A stretch of 64,000 bases of DNA from a virus. The translations under genes were made by a program, and so were the position numbers. The notes beneath the pieces were generated by a model. It worked only from the letters and a program-made list of their open reading frames with translations, had not been told where the DNA came from and ran no database searches. Shown one piece after another: positions 7,679-16,385 of this stretch. The stretch is taken from the IMG/VR virus record IMGVR_UViG_3300042345_000282, positions 1-64,000 of that record, one strand, 5' to 3'. The first letter of the stretch is position 1, and every line of letters starts with the position of its first letter.

Positions 7679-8115
7679 AATACTAACTTACAGTAAGCGT
7701 TAGTACCTGTCTCGCCCTCACGCCACTCTGAAATCAATTCAAAACCAGCAGACTTATAAGTTGACCAACTCTCATATCTAGGATAACTCCATACTGCATC
7801 AGAGTTTTCTTTTCTGCCCTGATTGATAGTGGCTAATAGTAATTCTTTACCATAGCCCTTCTTTCTATAATCAGGAAACACATATAAACCCCTCGATCTA
7901 TATGTATTATCACAACATTTGTGACCGCTATTACAACCTACTATTGTGCCGTTGTCTTTGACGATAAAGAATGTAGGTTCGTATTCATAATTTTTAAGAT
8001 CATATTGATCGCCCATCAACATAGCACTATGTTTTTCTATAGGGCTTTTTCTATCAGGCCATAAATGATTGATCCAAATATTATACACTACATCATACTC
8101 AACTTGTTCTATCAT
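7675..8115 (-). CDS. GNAT-family N-acetyltransferase
   Basis: 146 residues with the GNAT fold pattern: FFIVKDNGTIVGCNSGH (beta strands 2-4), then GLYVFPDYRKKGYGKELL, the acetyl-CoA loop (R/Q-x-x-G-x-G/A), and TYKSAGFELI near the C-terminus. It transfers an acetyl group from acetyl-CoA to an amine; target unknown. Convergent with the previous gene (tails overlap 4 nt) and translationally coupled (ATGA) to the oxygenase upstream of it. Confidence 0.85.
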   Translation of the reverse strand: MIEQVEYDVVYNIWINHLWPDRKSPIEKHSAMLMGDQYDLKNYEYEPTFFIVKDNGTIVGCNSGHKCCDNTYRSRGLYVFPDYRKKGYGKELLLATINQGRKENSDAVWSYPRYESWSTYKSAGFELISEWREGETGTNAYCKLVF

Positions 8116-8906
8116 ATTAGATTTTCTTCTACGTTATATAAAAATTTAGATGCATGACCGGGTAAAAGCAAATCATCTTTGTGGGCTACTCTTATAGTGA
8201 AAGCCATGCGGGGTGATGAGTCCATGTTCTGAGTTACGCCGTGTACTGCTTGATGCCCGTTAATGATTATCAAACTATTAGATTTAGGTTTGAATGTAAA
8301 ACCATATGGACTCCATATCTCGCCCCCTAATCCTTCTTTATGATCATAAAGATAAAAAGTGATACTGTACATTCTAGCATCTCTATGATCTGTAGTATAC
8401 GGTGATGATTTTACGTTTGTTAAATGAGGTGCAGAATCTAAATGATATGCTAAGTATTTACCCTGTTCAAGGTAATTTAAGTGCAATCTATAGAATATCC
8501 AATCATCTTTGTTGTCTGCGAAAGGTTTTAGATTTTTGACAACTGATGTTGCTTTGTAAAAAATAGAACTTATGTTATTTCTAATAGTGTCATCTGCCCA
8601 TTTAGAAATAGTGTCGTTGGTTTGATTGTAATAATCTCTTAAGAATGTGATATCATAGACGACTATCTGTTCCCGAGCATTTTGAGCATGACTTAATATT
8701 CTTTTACTTTCTGTACCTATTTTAAAAGTTGTTGAATGGGTTAAGTAAGTTTTTGTATCACCATTCAATAGTATAGAAGATATGCAATTTTTTAGTGTGT
8801 TAAAAAAATGTGGTTCAAAAACATCATGGTAGATGTAGCCTTCTAACGCCACTCTACCATAATGTTCTGTTTTAATATCTTCTTTGAATTCAGTACAAAG
8901 AGTCAC
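8112..8906 (-). CDS. 2OG-Fe(II) oxygenase (prolyl 4-hydroxylase-like)
   Basis: 264 residues. LAYHLDSAP carries H-x-D, ITFYLYDHKEGLGGEI is the usual strand after it, HQAVHGVTQ carries the distal His, and PRMAFTIR provides the Arg that binds 2-oxoglutarate. These are the complete metal and cosubstrate ligands. Such phage enzymes may hydroxylate protein or nucleic-acid targets; the substrate is unknown. Overlaps the acetyltransferase by ATGA. Confidence 0.8.
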   Translation of the reverse strand: MTLCTEFKEDIKTEHYGRVALEGYIYHDVFEPHFFNTLKNCISSILLNGDTKTYLTHSTTFKIGTESKRILSHAQNAREQIVVYDITFLRDYYNQTNDTISKWADDTIRNNISSIFYKATSVVKNLKPFADNKDDWIFYRLHLNYLEQGKYLAYHLDSAPHLTNVKSSPYTTDHRDARMYSITFYLYDHKEGLGGEIWSPYGFTFKPKSNSLIIINGHQAVHGVTQNMDSSPRMAFTIRVAHKDDLLLPGHASKFLYNVEENLI

Positions 8907-8908
8907 GA

Positions 8909-10678
8909 TTACTTAATTGACGCGCTCCAAGCAGCATAGAAACTTATGCTATTAGTTTCAGTCAATGCCAATGTGATATCGCTTTCTTTAGTCTCAGCGT
9001 ACAATGGATTAGTCTGGAAGTAGAACATAGTTGTTCCGGTCATTCTTGCTCTTGATGTTGTTGCTACTGCAACGAACTCAATCATTTTGAGTTTAGTCTC
9101 TTCAGGAAGAGTTACAGTAGGATTAGCGATAGTGAGAGTACCTGTTTCTGGCTCTAGATTCATGAACTGCGCATAATCGGCTTCCATTGCAGAATCTAAC
9201 CATTCGATAGACCATACTACAGGATCATCCGGGAATACTACATTCAAGTCAGATACATTGATGGCACTGTTTAAGTTAGCAACAATAGGCTCACCTGACT
9301 CAGGATGCACACCTAAATACATAGTCATGTTATTATTTTTATAACTAGCGTTTGGATCTGAAGTGATTAAGTAGACGATCTTATTTTGATTTTCGCTGAA
9401 AGTGCTATCTTCAAACAACAATGCGTTTTCAGTAGCAGTAGTGATGATAGTGTTTTTCATCTGTGCAAACGGAACCATGTCCGCAAACAATGCTCCTATC
9501 TCCGCTGCAACACCTGCTACTAAAGGTGCGCTGAAAGATGTACCGGAGATCATTAGATATCCGCCTGTATAGTTTGCTACAACAACTGCCTCACCGGGTG
9601 CAAACAAGTCTAGTTCTTGACCATGACCAGTAGTTACCCCTGCGTCACTTGGACTGATGTTGTTGAATCCGCAAGGGATATCATATTTGTCCATCGCCGC
9701 AACTGTCAATACATCTACCATACCTGCAGGGCTTATGTCTGCAATATCGATACCATCGTTACCTGCTGCGCAGATAACAGTAATACCTAAGTCTAGTAGG
9801 CCCTGTACTTTAGCATCCAAGTATGCTGAACGTGCAGTACCCCAAGACATGTTACAAATTCTTGTCTTTAATGGGTCTGCGCTAGCAACAGCAACAAGTG
9901 CGTCTATCGCTTGACCTATTTGAAGTATACTTGCTGTGCCAGTAGCATCACCGATCTTAACATTGAATACTTTGCAATTATTAGCGATACCTAAATTCTT
10001 ACCTACAGCCATGCTAGTTACGGCTGTACCGTGACCGATGTTATCATCATAGTAGTCATAAGGACCGCCCGGAGGACCAAAGCATGTCCAAAAATTTACA
10101 CCTTCAAAGCCTGGGTAATCAAATTCAGGATGTGAGAAGTTGATACCTGTATCAAATACGTAAAGTTCTGGCTTTGATAGATAAGTCATATCATGTGTAC
10201 TGAATGATTCAGCCAATGGACGATAACGACTTACAATTCTGATTCTAGGCCATTGTGCATCTGAACCTGTAGGATCTAACGATGTTGATTCACCGTTCAT
10301 AGATTCGATGCTACCGACGTTAGCCATCAATTTCATTGGAGCACTGGTATGTTCGATAGAGTCTACGTTATCTGCAAGGTTAGTAGCATCAACAGATGAT
10401 ACATGATAGAATCCGTTCCCTAAATCAGCGATGATTGTAGCCCATTGTCCGAAATGAATCGGGTCACCCTTAATAACGAATTCTTGAATAGTTGCCGCGC
10501 CCATGCCTGCTTCAAGTACTGCTACCTGATGGTAATCGGTCGCGGTGGGATCCAGTTTAGCAAACTGAAGTAAATGCCAACCGATATCCAAATCAAGTGC
10601 ATCTACTTTTGTAGTTAATTTAAAACGGTCTGCAAATGCGTCTCTTGACGCTGTATCTGCGAATGTAACTCTAATCAT
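8909..10678 (-). CDS. S8 subtilisin-like serine protease
   Basis: 589 residues. Catalytic triad visible: Asp176 (VFDTGIN), His216 (NIGHGTAV) and Ser381 (SGTSFSAP), with oxyanion Asn307 (CAAGND). About 150 residues precede the protease domain and about 180 follow it; there is no signal peptide, so it may be packaged in the virion or act in the cytoplasm. A C-terminal beta-rich region would fit a structural or receptor-facing role. Late promoter upstream and an AGGAG ribosome site. Active residues look intact. Confidence 0.88.
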   Translation of the reverse strand: MIRVTFADTASRDAFADRFKLTTKVDALDLDIGWHLLQFAKLDPTATDYHQVAVLEAGMGAATIQEFVIKGDPIHFGQWATIIADLGNGFYHVSSVDATNLADNVDSIEHTSAPMKLMANVGSIESMNGESTSLDPTGSDAQWPRIRIVSRYRPLAESFSTHDMTYLSKPELYVFDTGINFSHPEFDYPGFEGVNFWTCFGPPGGPYDYYDDNIGHGTAVTSMAVGKNLGIANNCKVFNVKIGDATGTASILQIGQAIDALVAVASADPLKTRICNMSWGTARSAYLDAKVQGLLDLGITVICAAGNDGIDIADISPAGMVDVLTVAAMDKYDIPCGFNNISPSDAGVTTGHGQELDLFAPGEAVVVANYTGGYLMISGTSFSAPLVAGVAAEIGALFADMVPFAQMKNTIITTATENALLFEDSTFSENQNKIVYLITSDPNASYKNNNMTMYLGVHPESGEPIVANLNSAINVSDLNVVFPDDPVVWSIEWLDSAMEADYAQFMNLEPETGTLTIANPTVTLPEETKLKMIEFVAVATTSRARMTGTTMFYFQTNPLYAETKESDITLALTETNSISFYAAWSASIK

Positions 10679-10705
10679 CGTTATAGGCTCCTGCTATATA
10701 TGTAT

Positions 10706-10711
10706 TATTTA
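10706..10711 (-). promoter_or_regulatory. Late promoter (TAAATA) of the subtilase
   Basis: Minus-strand GATAAATAAT about 30 nt before the start at 10678; AGGAG lies between. Divergent from the + strand late element at 10732. Confidence 0.5.
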
Positions 10712-10731
10712 TCATTCTTCCTCAAACATTC

Positions 10732-10738
10732 TAAATAG
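10732..10738 (+). promoter_or_regulatory. Late promoter, leaderless type (TAAATAG TTA ATG)
   Basis: 3 nt between the element and the ATG at 10742; no ribosome site is present. Confidence 0.55.
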
Positions 10739-10741
10739 TTA

Positions 10742-11536
10742 ATGATAAAAATACATGTTATCAGCGATCTTTACTTGGGTTTTAACGAATTTAGCACCGA
10801 AGAAGAACAATTACCGGACGTAGACCTTGTAATTTTGAACGGTAATATAGGGCAGTTAAAACGATGCATGTTATATGCTGAAACCCTGTGTAAGAAGTAT
10901 CCCGACATTCAATTCGTAGTCAATTTAGGAGAAGTAGAATATCATAGTTCTTGTCCTAAACACATGGGCGAACTTGAAGAATCTTTGAATATTCGAAGGT
11001 CTGCAAATTTAGATTGGCCTAAAAATCTTCACTGGAGCACGGATTCCCAAATGGTCACACTGCGTAACGGAATTAAAGTAGACATCTTGTGTCTCTATGG
11101 ATACCCACAGATATATAGTCATTCTATACCATGGGAAGAAACCATATGGCACAAAACTTATACTATGGATATTTTGTATGAATTTCCTGAGTCAGGGCCA
11201 TGGCACAAACCTAATGAAACATCTAATGTCAGACATGGATATTGTCCGGTGTTTGCTACTAAAGACTGGATAAACAAGCAACATGCGAAAGAATGGATTA
11301 TTGCCAGAAACTGGGAAGTAAAAGTTACGTGTCTAAAGATATTAGTGACGCATATCAATCCCTATAAAGATACACGCTGTGCCGGGCAAAAAGTAGCACC
11401 CTATCTTATACATCTACATAACGGTATATGGATAGGTTCAAATACTGAATGCAATGATGTAAGTTTCTTAGGAGGAAGATTGTATTCAAATCCCGGAAGA
11501 GGATCCCAGGCCAGGCATAAAGTTATCACGGTATAA
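10742..11536 (+). CDS. Degenerate metallophosphoesterase (predicted pseudo-enzyme)
   Basis: 264 residues laid out like calcineurin-type phosphoesterases but with metal ligands lost: SDLYLGF for SDLHL, LNGNIG for LSGDI, LGEVEYH for GNHEFY, VTHINPY for the VGH motif and IGSNTE for GHTHH, then SNPGRG matching CNPRGY of the intact paralogue at 43487-44326. It starts directly at a late promoter. A non-catalytic binding or structural role is inferred. Its 3' end overlaps the convergent PP-loop gene by 51 nt. Confidence 0.65.
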   Translation: MIKIHVISDLYLGFNEFSTEEEQLPDVDLVILNGNIGQLKRCMLYAETLCKKYPDIQFVVNLGEVEYHSSCPKHMGELEESLNIRRSANLDWPKNLHWSTDSQMVTLRNGIKVDILCLYGYPQIYSHSIPWEETIWHKTYTMDILYEFPESGPWHKPNETSNVRHGYCPVFATKDWINKQHAKEWIIARNWEVKVTCLKILVTHINPYKDTRCAGQKVAPYLIHLHNGIWIGSNTECNDVSFLGGRLYSNPGRGSQARHKVITV

Positions 11537-12514
11537 AGAACCTACTTTGTCTTCAATTAGTTGATCTTTAAATTTAAGTCTTGGATCTCCCAAAGGCATT
11601 ACACTTAACATTTTTTCTATAGGGAATCTATATAATTTTTCAAACGTCCAACCGTCTCCGGTTTTCTTTTCTAAGTGATTCTTTACTAATTCAAAACCTG
11701 TGAACTTTTGTTTTTGAGGAATTATATTAAATCCTGCTCTTCTATATCCCCTGTTTTTCTGTAAATATCTTAAATCTTCCCAATACTTTCGTTCTGTATA
11801 AGACACTACACTGCTCGGTACATAGCCAGTCACTGGTGGTGTAAGCAGAGAAATAGCCCAAGTGAGTTTAGGATTACAACTAAGAAAATTACCCTGACAC
11901 TTAAATCCAGAAATGTTGCTGTAATTTATATAGTTTTGAGAATTTCTAGTATAGTTCATACCCCAACTGTTCAAGTATGTTGTATATAAAGGAGTGTTGC
12001 CTCCGGCTACTACTCCGTCGTATCCTTTCTGTCTTATCAAATCAAATAATTTATAATGTACATTAAAATGCGGGCTCGGGCTTTTGTATTTTTTAGCATA
12101 TTCATAGTTAGATATAGAAAGGAAATTTAATACATCTATCTCAATTATGTTATATGGTATATTATTTTTACTGCAATACATCACTGCATGATCTACGTCT
12201 TGACTATTCAAATTATTTTTAAATTTTAGAATGAAAAGATCAAACTTGATATCAGCCTCGACAAAACATTGAACCATGCACTGACTATCGACTCCCCCGC
12301 TGAAACTTAAAGCAATTTTTGAGCCTATAGAATTAGCAGTATGTTCGGCTGCTTTTATCCTATAGCGTCTTATGTCTTCTTCTAAAAAAGACAACGTATT
12401 AAAAAAATCAATATCTAAATTAACCGGTAGGTGATTTACTTCTCTACTGACAATATCAGAAAATATGCTAGAACAATCTAGCCAGTCATCATGAAAAAAT
12501 TTAAATTGCGACAA
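11486..12514 (-). CDS. PP-loop ATPase, asparagine-synthetase/N-type family
   Basis: 342 residues. LSFSGGVDSQ near residue 70 is the PP-loop that binds ATP in the adenine nucleotide alpha-hydrolase fold, and GVVAGGNTP fits the later nucleotide-contact motif. Such enzymes adenylate a carboxyl or carbonyl group for amidation or thiolation (AsnB, QueC, TilS types). The N-terminal glutaminase domain of AsnB is absent. Product unknown. Overlaps the upstream oxygenase by 14 nt. Confidence 0.72.
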   Translation of the reverse strand: MSQFKFFHDDWLDCSSIFSDIVSREVNHLPVNLDIDFFNTLSFLEEDIRRYRIKAAEHTANSIGSKIALSFSGGVDSQCMVQCFVEADIKFDLFILKFKNNLNSQDVDHAVMYCSKNNIPYNIIEIDVLNFLSISNYEYAKKYKSPSPHFNVHYKLFDLIRQKGYDGVVAGGNTPLYTTYLNSWGMNYTRNSQNYINYSNISGFKCQGNFLSCNPKLTWAISLLTPPVTGYVPSSVVSYTERKYWEDLRYLQKNRGYRRAGFNIIPQKQKFTGFELVKNHLEKKTGDGWTFEKLYRFPIEKMLSVMPLGDPRLKFKDQLIEDKVGSLYRDNFMPGLGSSSGI

Positions 12515-13136
12515 CTCTACGTACCATTTTTGCTAATAACTCAGGAGTCCACATAACATTAACGACTAACATAGTGCAACTGTCAATAAAACTGAATAGG
12601 CTATGTATTTTAGTAGTGTTGATGAAGTATACTTGTCCGGGTTTCAAATTTAATACTCGCTCTTCTTGTATCCATTTCATATCATTAATACCGAAGTTGT
12701 TGATAGGAACAAGTATTCTAAAACTAGGAACACCTACTATGGCACCGTTGTCTCTGTGGGGAGGAAAGAAACCACCTTTGTCTAGGCGTAAGAAATGTGT
12801 TCTTCCCAGACAGGGTTCGAAGAAATCTAAGAGTTCTTTTAACTCAGGCATGAATTCTACTATGCTAGTTCTTTTATTGAAGTCTTGCTCACCAAATTTA
12901 GTATTGTGTATTTTGTTATATTCACGTAAACTAGCAAGATCAGGCTCGCCGCTAAATCCTCCATCTAGACTAGTAACGCTAAGACCAAATCTATTATAAC
13001 CCGGCTTATGAGGTTGATAGACTTTCCATCCGGGGTGTCTCATGATGATATCATGAATTTTTCCAGCATGCCATACTGGAAAATCTAGTTCTACTACATC
13101 TCCGTAGTTAACAATGAAATCGGTTAGTGTGTGCAT
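12501..13136 (-). CDS. Aspartyl/asparaginyl beta-hydroxylase-like 2OG oxygenase
   Basis: 211 residues from the ATG 4 nt after a late element (longer starts would include the promoter). GGFFPPHRDNGAI gives the H-x-D pair, SFRILVPI is the following strand, and TTKIHSLFSFIDSC carries the distal His as in AspH-like hydroxylases. Expected to hydroxylate a side chain using Fe(II), O2 and 2-oxoglutarate; target unknown. Coupled to the PP-loop ATPase, so the two may modify the same molecule. Confidence 0.72.
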   Translation of the reverse strand: MHTLTDFIVNYGDVVELDFPVWHAGKIHDIIMRHPGWKVYQPHKPGYNRFGLSVTSLDGGFSGEPDLASLREYNKIHNTKFGEQDFNKRTSIVEFMPELKELLDFFEPCLGRTHFLRLDKGGFFPPHRDNGAIVGVPSFRILVPINNFGINDMKWIQEERVLNLKPGQVYFINTTKIHSLFSFIDSCTMLVVNVMWTPELLAKMVRRVVAI

Positions 13137-13140
13137 AGAC

Positions 13141-13147
13141 ATATTTA
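13141..13147 (-). promoter_or_regulatory. Late promoter, leaderless type (TAAATAT GTCT ATG)
   Basis: Minus-strand element 4 nt before the ATG at 13136; T4 spacing puts the transcript start at the A of the ATG. Confidence 0.55.
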
Positions 13148-13153
13148 TTTGGC

Positions 13154-13160
13154 TAAATAT
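13154..13160 (+). promoter_or_regulatory. Late promoter, leaderless type (TAAATAT CACT ATG)
   Basis: 4 nt between the element and the ATG at 13165; back to back with the minus-strand element at 13141. Confidence 0.55.
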
Positions 13161-13164
13161 CACT

Positions 13165-13617
13165 ATGAAAGTAACCTTCATCTACAAAGGCTCAGTAAAG
13201 CCGCCTTCTATCTATGAAAAGTTTTCAGAAAAAGTAATCAATATAATGAAGGCTCTTTATGTATTACCTGATACGATAGAGATACAATTCGAACAGATGG
13301 GACCTAGCATGTATGGTATGACTATGCTTGACCCTAGATTTCCAAATCGTATACGTATAAACCAAGATTTGTCATTAGAAGAATATCTATTACCATTGAC
13401 GCATGAATTAATTCACTTGCATCAAATGTTTACAAGTAGGTTGCAATCTAGACAGGGAGGGCGTATACTATGGGACAAGACTGTATATAAAGTCAACATG
13501 TTGGAGATGTCCTACGATGACTATCAGCAACTACCCTGGGAACTAGATGTTGCGGAAAAGCAACAAAAACTACTGAAGTTGTTGCAAGAAAACAACAGGA
13601 AACTGAAGGTTATGTAA
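13165..13617 (+). CDS. HExxH metalloprotease-like protein
   Basis: 150 residues. LTHELIHLHQMF carries HExxH followed by a third possible ligand; the fold context (short N-terminal sheet, then helix with HExxH) resembles phage zinc metallopeptidases of the SprT/gluzincin kind. The start is the ATG placed 4 nt after a late element, rather than the in-frame 13114 start inside the opposite gene. Substrate unknown. Confidence 0.6.
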   Translation: MKVTFIYKGSVKPPSIYEKFSEKVINIMKALYVLPDTIEIQFEQMGPSMYGMTMLDPRFPNRIRINQDLSLEEYLLPLTHELIHLHQMFTSRLQSRQGGRILWDKTVYKVNMLEMSYDDYQQLPWELDVAEKQQKLLKLLQENNRKLKVM

Positions 13618-13666
13618 GTGATTGATTCATATAGATTTCCTGTAGCAAAAAAACAACAAAAAAGGC

Positions 13667-13695
13667 TTGACATTTGGGTCAATAGGGCGCATAAT
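13667..13695 (+). promoter_or_regulatory. Early (sigma70-like) promoter, leaderless
   Basis: TTGACA - 17 nt - CATAAT, with the AAGGCTTGACaTTTGGG context shared by the other early promoters. The expected start, about 7 nt after the -10, coincides with the ATG at 13702. Confidence 0.75.
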
Positions 13696-13701
13696 ACATA
13701 T

Positions 13702-14037
13702 ATGCTGACAAAACAACGTAAACGCCGTAGTGATCGTAATCAAGCAATCTATATGCTTGAGAACACTATCACCGGTGAGCAATACATAGGATTGACTGTA
13801 GTATCATATCGCGGTAACGCCGAGCGTACTATACAACGCCGATTCTTGAAGCACGTACAACGTGCAATGACTGAAAACAAGAGTTGGGGTCTGAGTCGCA
13901 ACATTCGCAAGTATGGTGCTGAGGCTTTTATCGTTATGTTGGTAGATGTAGTACGCGGTAAGGCTGAGGCTCACAAAGTTGAGACTGGTCTTATCAATGA
14001 ATTGCAACCCGCACTTAACACTTTTGGAGTAAAGTAA
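13702..14037 (+). CDS. GIY-YIG nuclease-family protein
   Basis: 111 residues. AIYMLENTITGEQYIGLT matches the GIY-(x10)-YIG signature (AIY...YIG), followed by RFLKHVQRA and GLINELQPALN, where the family's catalytic Glu and Asn lie. Likely a small single-strand-nicking or free-standing homing-type endonuclease. ATG 13702 is preferred over GTG 13618 because the early promoter lies between them. Overlaps the next gene (TAATGA). Confidence 0.75.
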   Translation: MLTKQRKRRSDRNQAIYMLENTITGEQYIGLTVVSYRGNAERTIQRRFLKHVQRAMTENKSWGLSRNIRKYGAEAFIVMLVDVVRGKAEAHKVETGLINELQPALNTFGVK

Positions 14038-14267
14038 TGAATGAAAACATCGATATCCTGATACAATCTACTGCAACAATTTTAGATCGTGATCCACTAG
14101 ATCAAACGGAAGATACGTATAGTATCCTACTTAAGTTCACGCAAGCCCTCGCTACAGAGTTAGGTGAGATCCTAGTGAAAAGTCCCTACAACGAAGGGGT
14201 TCTTATGTACTTTGACGAGAAAATTGCTCGCTACGAAGTTAAGAAGGCAGTTGGATTAAATGGATAA
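14037..14267 (+). CDS. Hypothetical protein (76 aa)
   Basis: TAATG overlap with the GIY-YIG gene and an 8-nt overlap with the next gene, so part of the early operon. Helical and acidic. No recognised family. Confidence 0.6.
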   Translation: MNENIDILIQSTATILDRDPLDQTEDTYSILLKFTQALATELGEILVKSPYNEGVLMYFDEKIARYEVKKAVGLNG

Positions 14268-14532
14268 CGTAATGAAAAATCGGTACGGAGATGAATATAG
14301 TTTTGTCAAGGTCGATGACAATACCTACACTATTGCCGGTGACTTGATGAATTGGCGATTTGGAGGATGTCAAGGCCAAGAACAAATGGACTTCAGTAAC
14401 TTAGGTTTTGTTGACCCTAGCGGTGGTCCGTTTATTCAACTAGGTGCAAGTATCGATGGTCGCAAGATCAAGCGCATCTCCGCATCCGGGGACTTCAACA
14501 AGATGCCCACTATAATGTTTGAAGTTGAATGA
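14260..14532 (+). CDS. Hypothetical protein (90 aa)
   Basis: Last gene of this early operon, followed by a hairpin terminator. Predicted beta-rich (YGDEYSFVKVDDNTYTIAG, SIDGRKIKRISASGDF). No family recognised. Confidence 0.6.
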   Translation: MDNVMKNRYGDEYSFVKVDDNTYTIAGDLMNWRFGGCQGQEQMDFSNLGFVDPSGGPFIQLGASIDGRKIKRISASGDFNKMPTIMFEVE

Positions 14533-14552
14533 CGAAACCTATATAGGACATT

Positions 14553-14582
14553 AAACCCAACTAAATATTTAGTTGGGTTTTC
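14553..14582 (+). terminator. Palindromic terminator with embedded late promoter
   Basis: Perfect 28-nt palindrome (14+14, outer AAACCCAACT, centre AAATATTT) ending in TTTT. The centre contains TAAATAT on both strands, so the late promoter for 14584 (element 14562-14568) lies inside the early terminator. Confidence 0.75.
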
Positions 14583-14583
14583 C

Positions 14584-15546
14584 ATGATATACCATAATAC
14601 CAAGCACAATATTTTTTATTATCCTATATTCAGATGCGGTAGCAGTATCCTTCGCGATATCTCATCACAATATGATGAACTAGTAGAGTATCACGATGAC
14701 GAAGGATTCAAACTTATAGACCTTAATCGTGAATGTCCTATCTATGTAATTTATAGAGATCCCGAGACACGTTTTAAAAGTGGATTACAGATAACTATCA
14801 CGAGGTTTTTACCCTGCGATATACCACCGCAGTCAAGATACGTTGATCAATTCTTGGATGAGGGACATGATGTTTCCTTTGAAAATGCTATGGGGTTTTT
14901 AGATAATGTTATCACTACAGATATCCCTAAAGTTTCTGGATCCTGGCAAGGTAAGATTATGCGACCGTTCCATTTATATGACTCACACATCGATCATATG
15001 TTATGGAAGATACTGATACTCAAGGCATATGACTATAACGTTGTGCCCTTACCTATCAACAAATATGACAGTCATCTGGCTCCGTTATATCCTAAAGCAT
15101 ATAACGATATATTAAAGTCGCATGACAGGCCTGAAACTTTCAAACACAACAATAAGAGAGCATTAAGACTCTGGGATATCTATAAAAAAGTTTTTATAGA
15201 AAATAAATATTTTCAGAACAAAACACAGAGACCGCATATCTCTTTTAAAGAGTGGATGGATGAAGAAAGAAAAGTCTTTGCTACGATAGAAAAATTTAAG
15301 TCTGCTGCTACTTTTAAATTCGCCTGTGACAAGATGATAACGAAATTATTTGCGAACAAAATTTATTTTGAAGATATGTACTCGCCGTCATTAGAAAGAA
15401 TTCATGAATTGTTAGATATATTACATCGTCATAAAAAACCTTTAAAACAATTTGAATTATTTCATAAAACATATAGGTCTATCTCTGTACAAACGGATGA
15501 ATTTCAAAGTGGTCAATACATAGAAAACGATAAGAGGAGAAAATAA
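14584..15546 (+). CDS. Sulfotransferase-like protein
   Basis: 320 residues. FRCGSSILRD near the N-terminus fits the 5'-phosphosulfate loop, and VIYRDPETRFKSGL fits the 3'-phosphate-binding motif (R-D-P-x-x-R-x-x-S) of PAPS-dependent sulfotransferases. The remainder is helical. In phages such genes may modify host surface glycans or other acceptors, but the acceptor is unknown. Expressed from a late element inside the preceding terminator; followed 2 nt later by an SGNH-like gene. Confidence 0.6.
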   Translation: MIYHNTKHNIFYYPIFRCGSSILRDISSQYDELVEYHDDEGFKLIDLNRECPIYVIYRDPETRFKSGLQITITRFLPCDIPPQSRYVDQFLDEGHDVSFENAMGFLDNVITTDIPKVSGSWQGKIMRPFHLYDSHIDHMLWKILILKAYDYNVVPLPINKYDSHLAPLYPKAYNDILKSHDRPETFKHNNKRALRLWDIYKKVFIENKYFQNKTQRPHISFKEWMDEERKVFATIEKFKSAATFKFACDKMITKLFANKIYFEDMYSPSLERIHELLDILHRHKKPLKQFELFHKTYRSISVQTDEFQSGQYIENDKRRK

Positions 15547-15548
15547 AT

Positions 15549-16352
15549 ATGCCGGTGTTAGGTGTATGTGGTGATAGTTGGTATGCAGCCACGCAAAATA
15601 TTGAAAATAATCCAGCATGCCATGATAGTGAAGGAAAGCATTTTAGTGAGATCCTTGCTAATAAATTAGACTATATGTTATTCACGCTGGCGCGCGGTGC
15701 CGCAAGCAATAGTTGTATACGATTGCAAATAACTGAAATGGTAAAGAGAAAAGTAGACTTCATATTGATAGGTACTACCTCTGTTAACAGGATAGAATAT
15801 CCATTGTATCATGATAGAGAATATGATCCTAATTTAGGATTGTTCAACATCAATTACACATTTCATCCTGATCAAAGTTCTCAATATTTTTCAAAAAATA
15901 AAGAAGTTTTAGCAAGCGATACGTTGACTAACATTTTTGGTAACAAGAATAATCATGCCCCTGTGCGTAGCGAAGAACAACGTGAAGCAATAAAGAATTA
16001 TTATCTAGAAGCATACGATGACAAATTCAGAGAACAACAAGATTCGTGGATCATAGCAAGCGGTATACAAATGATACGTGATGCGAAAATTCCCTATCTT
16101 TTGTTAGGACATCCTTGGCTAGAGCATGCGGGATACTTCAAGGATTCTATCAGAGATGTATTATATGATGCTGAAAAGGGTATAATTCCCTGGACTTATG
16201 GAGTCACTAGCGCACCCCATGCGACACGTAGATGGCATACGGTCGATGAGACACAAGTGATTGTAGCAGAAAAATTGTATAAGTACATAACCAAAAATAA
16301 GTTATTGACACTTGCCCAAAATACTTTACCTCAGACCAGTTCCAGTTTATGA
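15549..16352 (+). CDS. SGNH/GDSL hydrolase-like protein 3
   Basis: 267 residues. CGDSWYAA near the N-terminus (block I), ARGAASNS (Gly/Asn of blocks II-III) and RWHTVDETQVIVAE with a late His. It shares only the core motifs with the two proteins at 4366-5927. GAGGAG ribosome site. Probably an esterase-like fold; whether it is catalytic is not certain because the usual D-x-x-H is altered. Possibly works with the adjacent sulfotransferase-like protein on a glycan. Confidence 0.6.
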   Translation: MPVLGVCGDSWYAATQNIENNPACHDSEGKHFSEILANKLDYMLFTLARGAASNSCIRLQITEMVKRKVDFILIGTTSVNRIEYPLYHDREYDPNLGLFNINYTFHPDQSSQYFSKNKEVLASDTLTNIFGNKNNHAPVRSEEQREAIKNYYLEAYDDKFREQQDSWIIASGIQMIRDAKIPYLLLGHPWLEHAGYFKDSIRDVLYDAEKGIIPWTYGVTSAPHATRRWHTVDETQVIVAEKLYKYITKNKLLTLAQNTLPQTSSSL

Positions 16353-16385
16353 TACAAAGATTGATTAACTTTAAAGGAGATGTCC

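Noticed and set aside
16305-16310. TTGACA near the end of the third SGNH gene as an early promoter
   Set aside because: No acceptable -10 hexamer 16-18 nt downstream.
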